In this document: positions 47,370 through 57,055 of the stretch, one piece after another
Layout of the letters: every line of letters starts with the position of its first letter
How positions within the stretch are numbered: position 1 is the stretch's first letter
From: Bacillus sp. ZZV12-4809
GTDB taxonomy: Bacteria; Bacillota; Bacilli; Bacillales; Cytobacillaceae
DNA: 62,342 nt
Direction of reading: 5' to 3'
NCBI RefSeq assembly: GCF_009849585.1
Contig: NZ_VCRN01000028.1
Span: 1-62,342, forward strand
The notes under the pieces: model-generated
The model's input: the letters and a program-made list of their open reading frames with translations, nothing else
Database searches by the model: none
Told to the model about the DNA's origin: nothing
Position numbers and translations under genes: made by a program

Positions 47370-47633
47370 GTGGCAACACGTGAATCGATGGATACACTTC
47401 TGCAGCAGTGTGAGGATGCAATCCGTTTGGCACAGGAGCAGTTTGAATCAGGGAGAACACAGGAGCATTACAATGATTTAGAATACTCCAATGCGCTTCA
47501 GTCTTTGGAGGCTGCTTATAATGATATAACCCAGATGGCCCACAGCGCTAACTCCCAGCAGCGGGAACAGCTTCACCGGATGAGGCTCCAGCTGCAGCAG
47601 CTCCAAAATCAGATGATAATCCTTCCTCATTAA
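47370..47633 (+). CDS. ytzC: YtzC family protein (DUF2524)
   Basis: An 87-residue protein starting MATRESMDTLLQQCEDAI with a Gln-rich helical C-terminus (QQREQLHRMRLQLQQLQNQM), matching the B. subtilis YtzC pattern. The start is GTG 47370: AAGGAGGGG lies six to eight bases before it, and the product then begins like the family. The in-frame start 42 bases upstream has no site. Function unknown. Confidence 0.9.
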   Translation: MATRESMDTLLQQCEDAIRLAQEQFESGRTQEHYNDLEYSNALQSLEAAYNDITQMAHSANSQQREQLHRMRLQLQQLQNQMIILPH

Positions 47634-47647
47634 GGAGTGGTCCACAG

Positions 47648-47830
47648 ATGGTAAAAAAGCGTTCAAAACAAAACAATCCTGAACAAAAGACGCGCAATGG
47701 CGCCAATAGCCAGGATGTTGAATTTGGCCGGGATTACGATCCGGTAAAGCAGTCGAAAAAGAAATATGAAAAATCAGGCGGTCAGCCTGTTAAATCCAAG
47801 TTTCATCCTGAACCAGAACAATCTTCATAA
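47648..47830 (+). CDS. Small basic hypothetical protein (60 aa)
   Basis: A 60-residue Lys/Gln/Ser-rich, probably disordered protein (MVKKRSKQNNPEQKTRNG, then VEFGRDYDPVKQSKKKYEK). Composition recalls small acid-soluble or spore-associated proteins, but no family is recognised. AAGGAG precedes the ATG. It follows ytzC by 14 bases and shares its terminator. Confidence 0.75.
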   Translation: MVKKRSKQNNPEQKTRNGANSQDVEFGRDYDPVKQSKKKYEKSGGQPVKSKFHPEPEQSS

Positions 47831-47840
47831 TAATTATGGC

Positions 47841-47874
47841 AAAGCCCTGATCCAACAAGGATCGGGGCTTTACT
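47841..47874 (+). terminator. Terminator after the small basic gene
   Basis: AAAGCCCTGATCC/GGATCGGGGCTTT, short T tract. Confidence 0.75.
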
Positions 47875-48069
47875 ATTGCAGCCCTTTTGTTTCTAAAATT
47901 TTTACAGCAATTTAAGGTAGAAAAGAAGAAGTATTCTGTCTTTTAAAATCGATTGAAAACCTATTGCAAGGACATGAAAAACCAACTAAAATTACTTTGG
48001 AATTCGAAATAGTGTACGGGAGAAATGGACCGGCAAAACATAAAAAATTTGAAAAAGGGGGGGAATCCT

Positions 48070-49251
48070 ATGCCGCGGACCCTATGGCTTTTAATTATCG
48101 GAATGGCAGTGAATGTAACCGGATCTTCTTTTTTATGGCCTCTTAATACAATCTATATTCATGACCACTTAGGCAAATCCTTATCGGTAGCCGGCCTGGT
48201 TCTAATGGTGAATGCAGCTGCCAGTGTCGCAGGAAATTTAATTGGGGGAAGCCTTTATGATAAAATAGGCGGCTATCGTTCGATTCTTCTTGGAATTATC
48301 ATTACGGTAATGGCACTTCTCGGCTTGACACTTTGGCATGGCTGGCCTGCATATGTGGTGTTCCTCACCATTGTCGGATTTGGATCCGGGATTGTTTTTC
48401 CTTCTATGTTTGCGATGGCGGGATCAGTCTGGAAAGAAGGGGGACGCAAAGCTTTCAATGCCATCTATGTAGCCCAGAATGCAGGTGTTGCCATTGGTGC
48501 GGCTCTTGGCGGTCTAGTGGCATCATACTCTTTTCAGCTTATTTTTCTGGCCAACACTGTCATGTATATCATATTTTTATTAATCGCTGTTTTGGGATAC
48601 AGGGGAATAAACACAGTTTCAGGTCAGCAGACATCTATCCTTCAGGAAAATGGCATGGTTAAAAATCATACTAAGCTTTATGCGCTGCTCATATTATGCG
48701 CAGGCTATTTATTGTGCTGGGTGGGATATGTACAATGGCAATCGACTATTGCCGCCTATACACAGGAGCTGAACATTTCTCTAAAGCAATACAGTTTGCT
48801 GTGGACAATTAATGGAGCCCTGATTGTATTGGGGCAGCCAGTGATCAGTGCAATGGTAAAATGGTTTAAAACCTTAAAGGTTCAGATGATTGCAGGTATG
48901 GTTATATTTATTGGCTCGTTTGCTGCTGCGGCGGCCGCGGAACAGTTCTCTGCATTTGTAACAGCCATGGTTATTCTGACAATAGGCGAAATGCTAATTT
49001 GGCCGGCTGTTCCGACCATTGCCAACCAGCTTGCTCCAAAAGGGAGAGAAGGATTTTACCAGGGAATCGTAAACAGCACAGCTACTGGGGGAAGGATGAT
49101 CGGCCCGTTACTGGGGGGAATTCTCGTTGACCTTTATGGAATCTCCATGCTGTTTGCTGTATTAATGATTCTATTTGTTTTTGCCATTCTGACAACTCTT
49201 GTTTATGACCGGAAATTAAAAGAGTCTAAAGAATTGGCGCATGCTTCATAA
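48070..49251 (+). CDS. yttB: Major facilitator transporter YttB
   Basis: A 393-residue MFS protein with about 12 membrane segments. Motif A-like GGSLYDKIGGYR lies in loop 2-3 (about 61-72) and RMIGPLLGGILVDLYG near the C-terminus. Family members export drugs or small molecules; no substrate can be named. ATG 48070 follows a run of G (GGGGGGAA) by five bases; the in-frame ATG at 48025 lacks a site. Confidence 0.9.
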   Translation: MPRTLWLLIIGMAVNVTGSSFLWPLNTIYIHDHLGKSLSVAGLVLMVNAAASVAGNLIGGSLYDKIGGYRSILLGIIITVMALLGLTLWHGWPAYVVFLTIVGFGSGIVFPSMFAMAGSVWKEGGRKAFNAIYVAQNAGVAIGAALGGLVASYSFQLIFLANTVMYIIFLLIAVLGYRGINTVSGQQTSILQENGMVKNHTKLYALLILCAGYLLCWVGYVQWQSTIAAYTQELNISLKQYSLLWTINGALIVLGQPVISAMVKWFKTLKVQMIAGMVIFIGSFAAAAAAEQFSAFVTAMVILTIGEMLIWPAVPTIANQLAPKGREGFYQGIVNSTATGGRMIGPLLGGILVDLYGISMLFAVLMILFVFAILTTLVYDRKLKESKELAHAS

Positions 49252-49257
49252 GAATGA

Positions 49258-49292
49258 ATGAAACCTGCAGTTTTTAGCTGCAGGTTTTTGGT
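49258..49292 (+). terminator. Terminator of yttB
   Basis: AACCTGCAG/CTGCAGGTT then TTT, seven bases after the stop. Confidence 0.85.
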
Positions 49293-49306
49293 TTGAAGTA
49301 AATAAT

Positions 49307-49666
49307 TTAACCTGCACCTTCAAGCGAGTTCTCTTTTTGGCTCGCGCAAAATACAACCTCATTAAAAAAGCTTTTCAAAATAAGCCATCTCGCCGGATAC
49401 GAATTAATAAAGTTGTCGAGAACCTCTTCAGAATAAAGAAGCAGGATATCCAGATCTGCCTTCTTTTGCTTCAAATCATACAATAGGGCATGTGGAATGG
49501 TGTAATAGTCATTCAGCTGCCATTGATTGAGCTTCACTGTATAAATATTATGGTTTTCAATATAGGATTCCAGTGCCTGTTTTTGCATCTGGATACAATC
49601 CTCTTTGGACTTGTTATAAGCTTGCCAGTGCGGATTGATCAGATATATGCCTTTCAGCTGAAACAC
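49307..49666 (-). CDS. Hypothetical protein with weak serine-recombinase-like N-terminal pattern (119 aa)
   Basis: Not recognised with certainty. The spacing of Q-K-QALESYIENHN (about 28-41), ALLYDLKQKKADLDILLLYS (about 61-80) and a closing VVFCA recalls the N-terminal domain of serine recombinases. The catalytic Ser/Arg motifs are absent, so any such role would be lost. The start is doubtful: the GTG at 49666 lies inside GGGAGGTG, so a CTG at 49657 or another near codon may be used. Convergent with yttB. Confidence 0.6.
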   Translation of the reverse strand: MFQLKGIYLINPHWQAYNKSKEDCIQMQKQALESYIENHNIYTVKLNQWQLNDYYTIPHALLYDLKQKKADLDILLLYSEEVLDNFINSYPARWLILKSFFNEVVFCASQKENSLEGAG

Positions 49667-49803
49667 CTCCCATATCTTTGACGATTACTAATGGTATGGA
49701 CAGGAAAAGCAATTAGAATACCTAATGAAGACGAATTTGTTGTCAGAAAAATATGATAAAATAGTGATTATAATTTAGAATGACCAAAATGAGGAGATCA
49801 AAA

Positions 49804-51165
49804 ATGAAAAGTGCATTATTTGATTTGCCTGTTCAAATGGTTGAAACCATTGTAGAAAATGCCTTTGGATGGCTTGTAGTTGTAGATAAAGAAGGAACGA
49901 TCATTTACATTAATAAAAATTACTGCGATTTTCTTGAGGTGGAGAGGGAACGGGTCCTGGGGAAACATGTTTCTGGGGTTATTGAAAACTCACGTATGCA
50001 TATAGTGGCGGAGTCTGGAAAGGAAGAAATAGCGGACCTGCAATTTATAAGAGGCAATTATATGATAGCCAACCGCATTCCCATTTTTTCTGATGGAGAG
50101 GTAATTGGCGCCTTTGGTACGGTTTTTTTTAGGGATACCAAGGAATGGATGCAGATGAACAGCCATGTAAAGAGCATGCTCACAAAAATCCAGAGCTATA
50201 TCCAGGGAATTGACCCTAGTGTAAAATACAGCCTCGATGATATATTGGGAAGCTCAAGCCAGATTCAAAGCCTAAAGGAAAAGGTGAAAATGGTGGCAGG
50301 CAGTGATATTTCCGTTTTAATCCGCGGGGAAAGCGGGACCGGTAAAGAACTGTTTGCCCACAGCATTCATCAGCTCAGCAACAGGAGCCATCAGCCTTTT
50401 GTCAAAATTAACTGCGGAGCCATACCTGAACACCTGCTGGAGTCTGAACTGTTTGGCTATGAAGAGGGAGCTTTTACCGGAGCGAAAAAGGGCGGCAAAA
50501 AAGGAAAATTTCAGCTCGCAGATGGAGGCACCTTGTTTTTGGATGAAATCGGGGATATGCCGCTTAATATGCAGGTGAAGCTATTGCGTGCCCTGCAGGA
50601 GGGCGAGATTGAAAGCGTGGGTTCAACTTCTTCGGTAAAAGTGGATGTCCGGATTATTGCTGCCACTAATAGGCCGCTCGAAAAGATGATGGAGGAAAAG
50701 CGGTTTAGGGAGGATTTATTTTACCGGATTAATGTAGTGCCGTTCATGGTTCCTTCTTTGCGGGACAGAATGGAAGACTTACCGCTTCTTATCGACAGCT
50801 TTATCAGGAAAATAACGAAAAAATCAGGAAAGAGAATTAGTGCAATTGAAGAAGAAGTCATAGAAAAGTTTCATCAATACAGCTGGCCCGGAAATATTAG
50901 AGAGCTTGAAAATGTAATTGAGGCATCTATCCACCTTACAAGCAATGAAACGATCACAATAGAATCATTGCCCGATTATATGAAAGAAACTGCTGTATAT
51001 CCTGTTGGAAAAAAGAATCTGAAGGATATTCTAGAAGAAACAGAGAAGCGGATTCTTTCACAAAGCCTGGTCAAATATAATAATGACCGAATTGCAGCAG
51101 CTAAAGCTCTTGGCATCAGTAAATCATCGATGTACGAAAAGTTAAAGAAATATGGAATTGTATAG
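49804..51165 (+). CDS. Sigma-54-dependent transcriptional activator with PAS domain
   Basis: A 453-residue enhancer-binding protein. It has a PAS domain (about 15-105; GWLVVVDKEGTIIYINKNY) and an AAA+ domain with Walker A GESGTGKELF, the sigma-54 contact loop GAFTGAKKG and Walker B LFLDEIGD. The C-terminal Fis-type helix-turn-helix is RIAAAKALGISKSSMYEKL. ATG 49804 follows TGAGGAG by seven bases. It precedes a permease and dehydrogenase pair that has a -24/-12 promoter and three palindromes, its probable target. Confidence 0.94.
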   Translation: MKSALFDLPVQMVETIVENAFGWLVVVDKEGTIIYINKNYCDFLEVERERVLGKHVSGVIENSRMHIVAESGKEEIADLQFIRGNYMIANRIPIFSDGEVIGAFGTVFFRDTKEWMQMNSHVKSMLTKIQSYIQGIDPSVKYSLDDILGSSSQIQSLKEKVKMVAGSDISVLIRGESGTGKELFAHSIHQLSNRSHQPFVKINCGAIPEHLLESELFGYEEGAFTGAKKGGKKGKFQLADGGTLFLDEIGDMPLNMQVKLLRALQEGEIESVGSTSSVKVDVRIIAATNRPLEKMMEEKRFREDLFYRINVVPFMVPSLRDRMEDLPLLIDSFIRKITKKSGKRISAIEEEVIEKFHQYSWPGNIRELENVIEASIHLTSNETITIESLPDYMKETAVYPVGKKNLKDILEETEKRILSQSLVKYNNDRIAAAKALGISKSSMYEKLKKYGIV

Positions 51166-51175
51166 AATGAAATAG

Positions 51176-51189
51176 TCCAGAAATCCGGA
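51176..51189. promoter_or_regulatory. Putative activator site 1
   Basis: TCCAGAAATCCGGA, an imperfect palindrome fitting TCCRGAWWTCYGGA. Its centre is 20 bp from site 2, about two helical turns. Confidence 0.65.
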
Positions 51190-51195
51190 ATAAAG

Positions 51196-51209
51196 TCCAG
51201 AATTCTGGA
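51196..51209. promoter_or_regulatory. Putative activator site 2
   Basis: TCCAGAATTCTGGA, a perfect palindrome within the longer AAAGTCCAGAATT/AATTCTGGACTTT arms. It might also be read as a weak terminator hairpin for the activator gene, but the following T run is short. Confidence 0.65.
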
Positions 51210-51308
51210 CTTTATCAATTCTAGGAATCTTTTTTAATTATAACCCTATTTTAGACGGAATTATCTGAAAACTAGTCTATTAGATTTGAGGACTTGCACC
51301 CTGCTCGT

Positions 51309-51322
51309 TCCGGATTTCTGGA
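51309..51322. promoter_or_regulatory. Putative activator site 3
   Basis: TCCGGATTTCTGGA, the same consensus as sites 1 and 2, about 60 bp upstream of the -24 element. Confidence 0.6.
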
Positions 51323-51374
51323 ATAAATAGTTCGTTAAATGTTCACCATGCCCTTTCCATAAAAGTTATTTATA

Positions 51375-51391
51375 TTGGCACACTTCTTGCA
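51375..51391 (+). promoter_or_regulatory. Sigma-54 (SigL) -24/-12 promoter
   Basis: TTGGCACACTTCTTGCA has the GG (51377-51378) and GC (51389-51390) spaced as in the consensus TGGCAC-N5-TTGCW, with every consensus base present. It should start the permease-dehydrogenase transcript at about 51402. Confidence 0.9.
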
Positions 51392-51483
51392 ACAAAGTTT
51401 CATAGAAAATTATTTTTCTGCAAGCGTTTACAAAGAGGGGGAGGACAAAGTTTTTTTTATTTAAAAACAAAGGGGGAAATGAA

Positions 51484-52803
51484 ATGCTAAGTATGATTGG
51501 TTTAATAGGCGGGCTTGCCCTGCTGATTTACTTGACCATGCGGGGGATGAACCTGCTGGTGGTCGGTCCGTTATCTGCGCTGTTTGTAGCTCTTTTCAGC
51601 GGTATGCCATTGTTTCCGCAGCTGGCAGGGGAAGGAGAGGCCAATTTGGTCGGAAACTATATGTCCGGCTTTTCGGGATTTGTCACATCATGGTACCTGA
51701 TGTTCCTTTTGGGTGCCATTTTTGGAAAGGTAATGGAGGACAGCGGTGCAGCTGACAGTGTATCCAAAATGGTGGTGGATAAGCTGGGAATGAAATATGC
51801 TGTTCTTGCCATTGTTGCTTCCTGTGCCATTTTAACTTATGGCGGAGTCAGTTTATTCGTTGTTGCTTTCTCTGTATACCCAATGGCATTAAGTTTATTT
51901 AAACAGGCAAACCTGCCGAGAAGATTTATCCCTGCAGCACTTGCCTTTGGATCTGTCACATTTACGATGACTTCTGCAGGTTCACCTGAAATTCAGAACT
52001 GGATTCCGATAGAGTTCCTTGGAACAACTCCATATGCCGGCTGGGAAGTCAGCTTAATTGTGGCTGTGTTCATGATGATCTTCGGCTACTGGTGGCTGAA
52101 GCGCATGATTACCAAGGCTGTAAACAAAGGAGAAACCTTTGAATCCCGCAAGCAGGATCCTGTAACTGAAAATAAGAATTTACCGCACCCTATTATGGGT
52201 GTTATACCGTTAGTGGTGGTATTAATTATTTCCTTCGTATTCCATGATTCACTTGCACAATCTGCACTTATTCTTGCTTTATTAGGTGGAGTCATTGCCA
52301 CATATCTATTAAACCGAAAGTATTTCACTAATTTCTGGAATGCTGTGTCTGATGGAACATTAGGTGCATTAATTGCTATAGGTAATACGGCTGCTGTTGT
52401 AGGGTTTGGCGGTGTAGCAAAAGCAGTTCCAGCATTTGCTACAGCAGTAGATTGGATGACGAGCATCCCTGGCAGTCCGCTGATAGGCGGAGCCATAGCA
52501 GTAAGTGTGATCGCGGGGATGACTGGTTCAGCTTCAGGCGGCCAGGCAATCGCACTGCCAATTCTTGCCCCCCATTATATGGATATGGGTGTTAATGCAG
52601 AAGCCCTGCACAGAACGGTTGCCATTTCTTCAGGTGCCCTGGATTCTTTGCCGCATAATGGCTATGTTGTTACCACTGTCCGTGCTATTTGCGGTGAAAC
52701 ACACCAGGCAGCATATGGAGCAGTGGCTGCTGTTACGGTAATTGTCCCGCTGATTGGTTTAGCGCTAGCGATTGTATTATTCTCATTTGGATTAGGAATC
52801 TAA
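51484..52803 (+). CDS. GntP-family permease (probable 3-hydroxybutyrate/organic acid uptake)
   Basis: A 439-residue membrane protein with about 12 hydrophobic segments and GntP-family features: NYMSGFSGFVTSWYLMFLLGA (about 59-79), the TSAGSPEIQNWIP loop and SVIAGMTGSASGGQAIALPI. Family members carry gluconate or small hydroxy acids. The next gene is a hydroxybutyrate dehydrogenase, so 3-hydroxybutyrate is the likely substrate by context, as in B. subtilis yxjC/yxjF. AAAGGGGG lies upstream of the ATG. Confidence 0.9.
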   Translation: MLSMIGLIGGLALLIYLTMRGMNLLVVGPLSALFVALFSGMPLFPQLAGEGEANLVGNYMSGFSGFVTSWYLMFLLGAIFGKVMEDSGAADSVSKMVVDKLGMKYAVLAIVASCAILTYGGVSLFVVAFSVYPMALSLFKQANLPRRFIPAALAFGSVTFTMTSAGSPEIQNWIPIEFLGTTPYAGWEVSLIVAVFMMIFGYWWLKRMITKAVNKGETFESRKQDPVTENKNLPHPIMGVIPLVVVLIISFVFHDSLAQSALILALLGGVIATYLLNRKYFTNFWNAVSDGTLGALIAIGNTAAVVGFGGVAKAVPAFATAVDWMTSIPGSPLIGGAIAVSVIAGMTGSASGGQAIALPILAPHYMDMGVNAEALHRTVAISSGALDSLPHNGYVVTTVRAICGETHQAAYGAVAAVTVIVPLIGLALAIVLFSFGLGI

Positions 52804-52860
52804 TTTCGGCAGGGGCTCGTAAAGCAGAGCCCCGCCTTTGTTTTTGAAAGGAGCTTATAC

Positions 52861-53637
52861 ATGGTACAAAATAAAGTAGTTTTTATCACTGGTGCAGCGC
52901 AGGGAATTGGCTATGAAATTGGCAAAAGGTTTGCTGAACATGGCTCTAGAATTGTTCTCACGGATATTCAGGAAGATGCTGTAAAAAAAGCTGCAGAAAA
53001 CTTGCAGAATGAAGGTTTTGAAGCGCTCGGGCTAAAATGTGATGTGACATTAGAGTCTGATATACAGGAGGCCATCGATGAAGCTGTCAGCCGATTCGGT
53101 ACTTTGGATGTGCTGATAAATAATGCAGGGCTGCAGCATGTTTCCTTTATTGAAGATTTTCCTGTTGAAAAATTTGAATTTATGATCAAAGTGATGCTCA
53201 CAGCACCATTCATGGCCATTAAACATGTCATGCCGGTCATGAAAAAACAAAAGTCCGGCCGTATCATGAACATGGCATCCATTAATGGGCTTGTCGGATT
53301 TGCAGGGAAAGCTGCATATAACAGTGCCAAGCATGGCGTCATAGGCCTTACAAAAGTCGCTGCTTTGGAGGCTGCCGAACATGGCATTACGGTTAATGCC
53401 ATCTGTCCAGGATATGTAGATACACCTCTTGTAAGAAATCAGCTGAATGACCTTGCTAAAACTAGAAATGTGCCCATCGAAAAAGCACTGGAGGAGGTCA
53501 TTTATCCTTTAGTGCCGCAAAAAAGGCTTTTGAAGGTAGAAGAGATTGCAGATTATGCGATTTTTTTGGCTGGTGATGGAGCTAAAGGAATTACGGGCCA
53601 GGCAGCAGTTATTGATGGAGGCTACACAATTCAATAA
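52861..53637 (+). CDS. 3-hydroxybutyrate dehydrogenase (SDR family)
   Basis: Oxidises 3-hydroxybutyrate to acetoacetate with NAD. The 258-residue short-chain dehydrogenase has the cofactor loop TGAAQGIGYEIGKRF (about 10-24), NNAGLQHV, catalytic Ser in NMASINGL, YNSAKHGV (Tyr and Lys) and CPGYVDTPLV. The NNAGLQHV and PGYVDTPLVRNQL phrases are those of BdhA/YxjF-type enzymes. GAAAGGAGC precedes the ATG. Last gene of the sigma-54-driven pair. Confidence 0.92.
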   Translation: MVQNKVVFITGAAQGIGYEIGKRFAEHGSRIVLTDIQEDAVKKAAENLQNEGFEALGLKCDVTLESDIQEAIDEAVSRFGTLDVLINNAGLQHVSFIEDFPVEKFEFMIKVMLTAPFMAIKHVMPVMKKQKSGRIMNMASINGLVGFAGKAAYNSAKHGVIGLTKVAALEAAEHGITVNAICPGYVDTPLVRNQLNDLAKTRNVPIEKALEEVIYPLVPQKRLLKVEEIADYAIFLAGDGAKGITGQAAVIDGGYTIQ

Positions 53638-53659
53638 AGGAATGCACATACCAGTTTTT

Positions 53660-53691
53660 AGAGAGGGGAAGAGCGAGACCCTCTCTTTTTC
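53660..53691 (+). terminator. Terminator of the hydroxybutyrate operon
   Basis: AGAGAGGG/CCCTCTCT followed by TTTT. The next ~260 bases up to the T-box show nothing I can name. Confidence 0.85.
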
Positions 53692-53954
53692 TTGTACAGA
53701 GATATGAATAAAAAAGCTGAAACTATGGGTATATTGTTGATACTGAATTGATGGCAGATAACTTTCTGGTGATCTGTGCCGTTGGATCTCATCATCAGAA
53801 ATAGCGGCCAAAGTCTTTGTAAACATTTTGCCTAAAGAAAGTGAAATATGGTGCACAATTTTGTAGACATTGCATATTCTAAGAATAAAATTCCTGTCAG
53901 GATAAGCCTACTTGCATCCTGGCGGGAAATTTATTACAATAGTGATATTCTTAT

Positions 53955-54201
53955 ACTAAACATGCTTAGATAAGGAGCAGTAGTGGTGCTAAGCCCGTTG
54001 AAGAGAGTTGACGGCAGGTGCAAGTCAGCCGGGCACATCATGAACTCGCCTTTGAGCAGCAAGTGTGAAATACCAGTAATGCTTGCCGTTCTCCGCGTTA
54101 AGGAGTAATGAAGCGAGTGACATGTTCACTAATGTGGGTGGTACCGCGGGAGATTTTTACATAATCCTCTCGTCCCTTTTTTGGGATGAGGGGTTTTTTT
54201 A
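53955..54201 (+). promoter_or_regulatory. T-box leader of leuS
   Basis: A tRNA-sensing leader. The conserved T-box GGGTGGTACCGCG is at about 54136-54148, and the specifier region GAACTCGCC offers a CTC leucine codon. The intrinsic terminator (54166-54200) has CCTCTCGTCCC/GGGATGAGGGG and a T run. Uncharged tRNA-Leu should favour antitermination and leuS expression. The 5' boundary is approximate. Confidence 0.93.
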
Positions 54202-54284
54202 TTGAATTATAGTATGAAGTACAAATTTTTGAAGTCAGAAAGCAGTCAGCTCCATCAGCTTTCTGAAATTAGGAGGAAACAAAA

Positions 54285-56702
54285 ATGAGTTTCAATCATC
54301 AGGAGATTGAAAAGAAGTGGCAAAGCCACTGGGAAGAAAATAAAACATTCAAAACAACTGAAGATAAAGGCAAGCGAAAGTTTTATGCACTTGATATGTT
54401 CCCGTATCCTTCAGGCGCAGGTCTTCACGTTGGCCATCCGGAAGGATATACGGCAACTGATATCCTTTCCCGCATGAAGCGCATGCAGGGCTATAATGTC
54501 CTTCATCCAATGGGATGGGATGCATTTGGCTTGCCTGCAGAGCAGTATGCACTTGATACAGGGAATGACCCGGCTGAATTCACAGAACAGAACATCAACA
54601 CCTTCCGCCGCCAGATTAAGGCATTAGGCTTTTCCTATGACTGGGATCGTGAAGTTAACACAACAGACCCTGAATACTATAAATGGACTCAGTGGATTTT
54701 CTTAAAGCTATATGAAAAAGGGCTTGCTTATATTGATGAAGTCGCTGTTAACTGGTGTCCGGCACTAGGAACAGTACTTGCAAATGAAGAGGTTATTGAC
54801 GGAAAGAGCGAGCGCGGAGGCCATCCGGTAGAACGCCGTCCAATGAGACAATGGATGCTGAAAATTACAGCTTATGCAGACCGCCTGCTTGAAGATCTTG
54901 ATTTATTGGATTGGCCTGAGAGCCTTAAGGATATGCAGCGTAACTGGATCGGCCGCTCTGAAGGAGCCGAAGTGACATTTAATATTGAAGGTCATGATGG
55001 CACATTCACTGTTTTCACAACGCGTCCTGACACGTTATTTGGTGCAACATATGCTGTACTTGCTCCAGAACACGCGCTTGTTGATAAAATCACAACAGAA
55101 GAGCAAAAAGAAGCAGTTCAGGCTTACATTGATAAAGTAAAAAGCAAGAGCGATCTTGAGCGCACAGATCTTGCTAAAGAAAAAACAGGTGTATTCACTG
55201 GTGCTTATGCAATTAACCCTGCTAACGGCGAAAAAATGCCAATCTGGATTGCGGATTACGTTTTAGTCAGCTATGGAACGGGTGCCATCATGGCGGTTCC
55301 GGCACATGACGAGCGTGACTATGAGTTCGCTAAGCAATTTGAACTGCCTATTAAAGAAGTCGTTGCCGGCGGAGATGTTGAAAAAGAAGCATACACTGGC
55401 GATGGCGAGCATGTGAACTCAGGCTTCCTGGATGGGTTAAACAAAGAGGATGCTATTGAGAAGATGATTGCCTGGCTCGAAGAAAAGGGTATTGGCACCA
55501 AGAAGGTTACTTATCGTCTTCGTGATTGGCTATTCAGCCGCCAGCGCTATTGGGGCGAGCCGATTCCAGTTATCCACTGGGAAGATGGCACAATGACTGC
55601 CGTGCCGGAAGATCAGCTTCCATTAGTGCTTCCAAAAACAACGGAGATCAAGCCTTCCGGCACTGGAGAGTCACCACTAGCCAACATCAATGAGTGGGTT
55701 AATGTTGTGGATCCTGAAACTGGCAAGAAAGGCCGCAGGGAAACGAACACAATGCCGCAATGGGCAGGCAGCTGCTGGTACTATCTTCGCTATATTGATC
55801 CGAAAAATAGTGAAGCTCTTGCAGATCCCGAGAAATTAAAAGAATGGCTTCCGGTTGATATTTATATCGGAGGAGCTGAACATGCGGTTCTTCACCTTCT
55901 ATATGCCCGCTTCTGGCACAAGGTTCTATATGATGTGGGAGTTGTCCATACGAAGGAACCGTTCCAAAAACTATTCAACCAGGGCATGATTCTTGGGGAA
56001 AACAATGAGAAAATGAGTAAATCAAAAGGCAATGTCGTTAATCCGGATGAAATCGTAGAGAGCCATGGTGCAGATACTCTGCGTCTATACGAAATGTTCA
56101 TGGGACCGCTTGAAGCTTCCATCGCCTGGTCTACAAATGGATTGGATGGTTCAAGAAGATTCCTTGACCGCATCTGGCGATTGTTTGTAGAAGAGACTGG
56201 TGAATTAAGCCCGAGAATTCAGGACATTGAAGAAGGCAGCAGCCTTGAAAAGGTTTACCACCAAACAGTGAAAAAAGTAACTGAGGACTTCGAAGGACTT
56301 CGTTTCAACACAGCTATATCTCAAATGATGGTATTCATCAACGAAGCATATAAAACAGATGTGATTCCAAAAGCTTTTGCAGAGGGCTTTGTTAAAATGC
56401 TTTCACCAATCGCTCCTCATATTTCAGAAGAGCTTTGGTCAAAGCTTGGCCATGGTGAATCCATTGCTTACGAAGCATGGCCGGCATTTGATGAAGCCAA
56501 AATGGTTGATGATGAGGTCGAAATTGTTATCCAAATCAACGGCAAAGTAAAAGCAAAGCTTATGGTTCCGGCCAATGCCAAAAAAGACTTATTAGAGCAA
56601 ATCGCAATGGGCGATGACAAAGTAAAAGAGCAAATTGACGGAAAAACTGTACGCAAAGTTATTGCAGTACCGGGCAAGCTTGTAAATATTGTTGCAAATT
56701 AA
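54285..56702 (+). CDS. leuS: Leucyl-tRNA synthetase LeuS
   Basis: Charges tRNA-Leu. The 805-residue class I synthetase has the HIGH-type motif [16 protein letters not shown] (about 39-54), the CP1 editing domain with [19 protein letters not shown] (about 247-265), the [14 protein letters not shown] loop (about 576-589) and the C-terminal anticodon and tail domains. AGGAGG lies before the ATG. Regulated by the T-box leader just upstream. Confidence 0.98.
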   Translation: MSFNHQEIEKKWQSHWEENKTFKTTEDKGKRKFYALDMFPYPSGAGLHVGHPEGYTATDILSRMKRMQGYNVLHPMGWDAFGLPAEQYALDTGNDPAEFTEQNINTFRRQIKALGFSYDWDREVNTTDPEYYKWTQWIFLKLYEKGLAYIDEVAVNWCPALGTVLANEEVIDGKSERGGHPVERRPMRQWMLKITAYADRLLEDLDLLDWPESLKDMQRNWIGRSEGAEVTFNIEGHDGTFTVFTTRPDTLFGATYAVLAPEHALVDKITTEEQKEAVQAYIDKVKSKSDLERTDLAKEKTGVFTGAYAINPANGEKMPIWIADYVLVSYGTGAIMAVPAHDERDYEFAKQFELPIKEVVAGGDVEKEAYTGDGEHVNSGFLDGLNKEDAIEKMIAWLEEKGIGTKKVTYRLRDWLFSRQRYWGEPIPVIHWEDGTMTAVPEDQLPLVLPKTTEIKPSGTGESPLANINEWVNVVDPETGKKGRRETNTMPQWAGSCWYYLRYIDPKNSEALADPEKLKEWLPVDIYIGGAEHAVLHLLYARFWHKVLYDVGVVHTKEPFQKLFNQGMILGENNEKMSKSKGNVVNPDEIVESHGADTLRLYEMFMGPLEASIAWSTNGLDGSRRFLDRIWRLFVEETGELSPRIQDIEEGSSLEKVYHQTVKKVTEDFEGLRFNTAISQMMVFINEAYKTDVIPKAFAEGFVKMLSPIAPHISEELWSKLGHGESIAYEAWPAFDEAKMVDDEVEIVIQINGKVKAKLMVPANAKKDLLEQIAMGDDKVKEQIDGKTVRKVIAVPGKLVNIVAN

Positions 56703-56712
56703 GTTATATTGA

Positions 56713-56750
56713 GACAAAACCACCTCTATATGAACAGGGGTGGTTTTGCA
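56713..56750 (+). terminator. Terminator of leuS
   Basis: CAAAACCACC/GGTGGTTTTG ten bases after the stop; the T tract is within the stem. Confidence 0.8.
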
Positions 56751-56785
56751 TTTGCGCTATAAAACTTCTCATTATATCTCAGTTT

Positions 56786-56968
56786 AACGGAAGTAAGATC
56801 CCTGCTTCTAGACTCAGCGGAATCAAAAAGAGAATTTGGGGGTCAAACTGCCAGTAAAGGCCCGAAATAAGAACAAAGATTACTAAGAACGCCATTTCCT
56901 CTGTGCTACAACTAGCAATCAGTGGGGGAAAAGGAAAACCACTACTGATTGAAGTATTACTTTATATT
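56786..56968. repeat. Dispersed repeat R3, full copy 2
   Basis: Shares with 43138-43311, in the same order, AGTAAGA-CCC, ACTCAG-GGAATCA, GGGGTCAAACTGCC, AAAGGCCCGA, AGCAATCAGTGGGGG and ACTGATTGAAGT-TTACTTTAT. It has an extra ~40-base block with ACAAAGATTACTAAGAACGCC that is also in 47088-47232. It lies upstream of the rhodanese gene. Confidence 0.72.
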
Positions 56969-57055
56969 TTTCGTTCCATATAGGGTATTATAGGAGTGGC
57001 AGCATTAGTAAATGCAAAGTGCTATTTAAAAAGTTTTCCGGAAAGGGTGTTAGGA

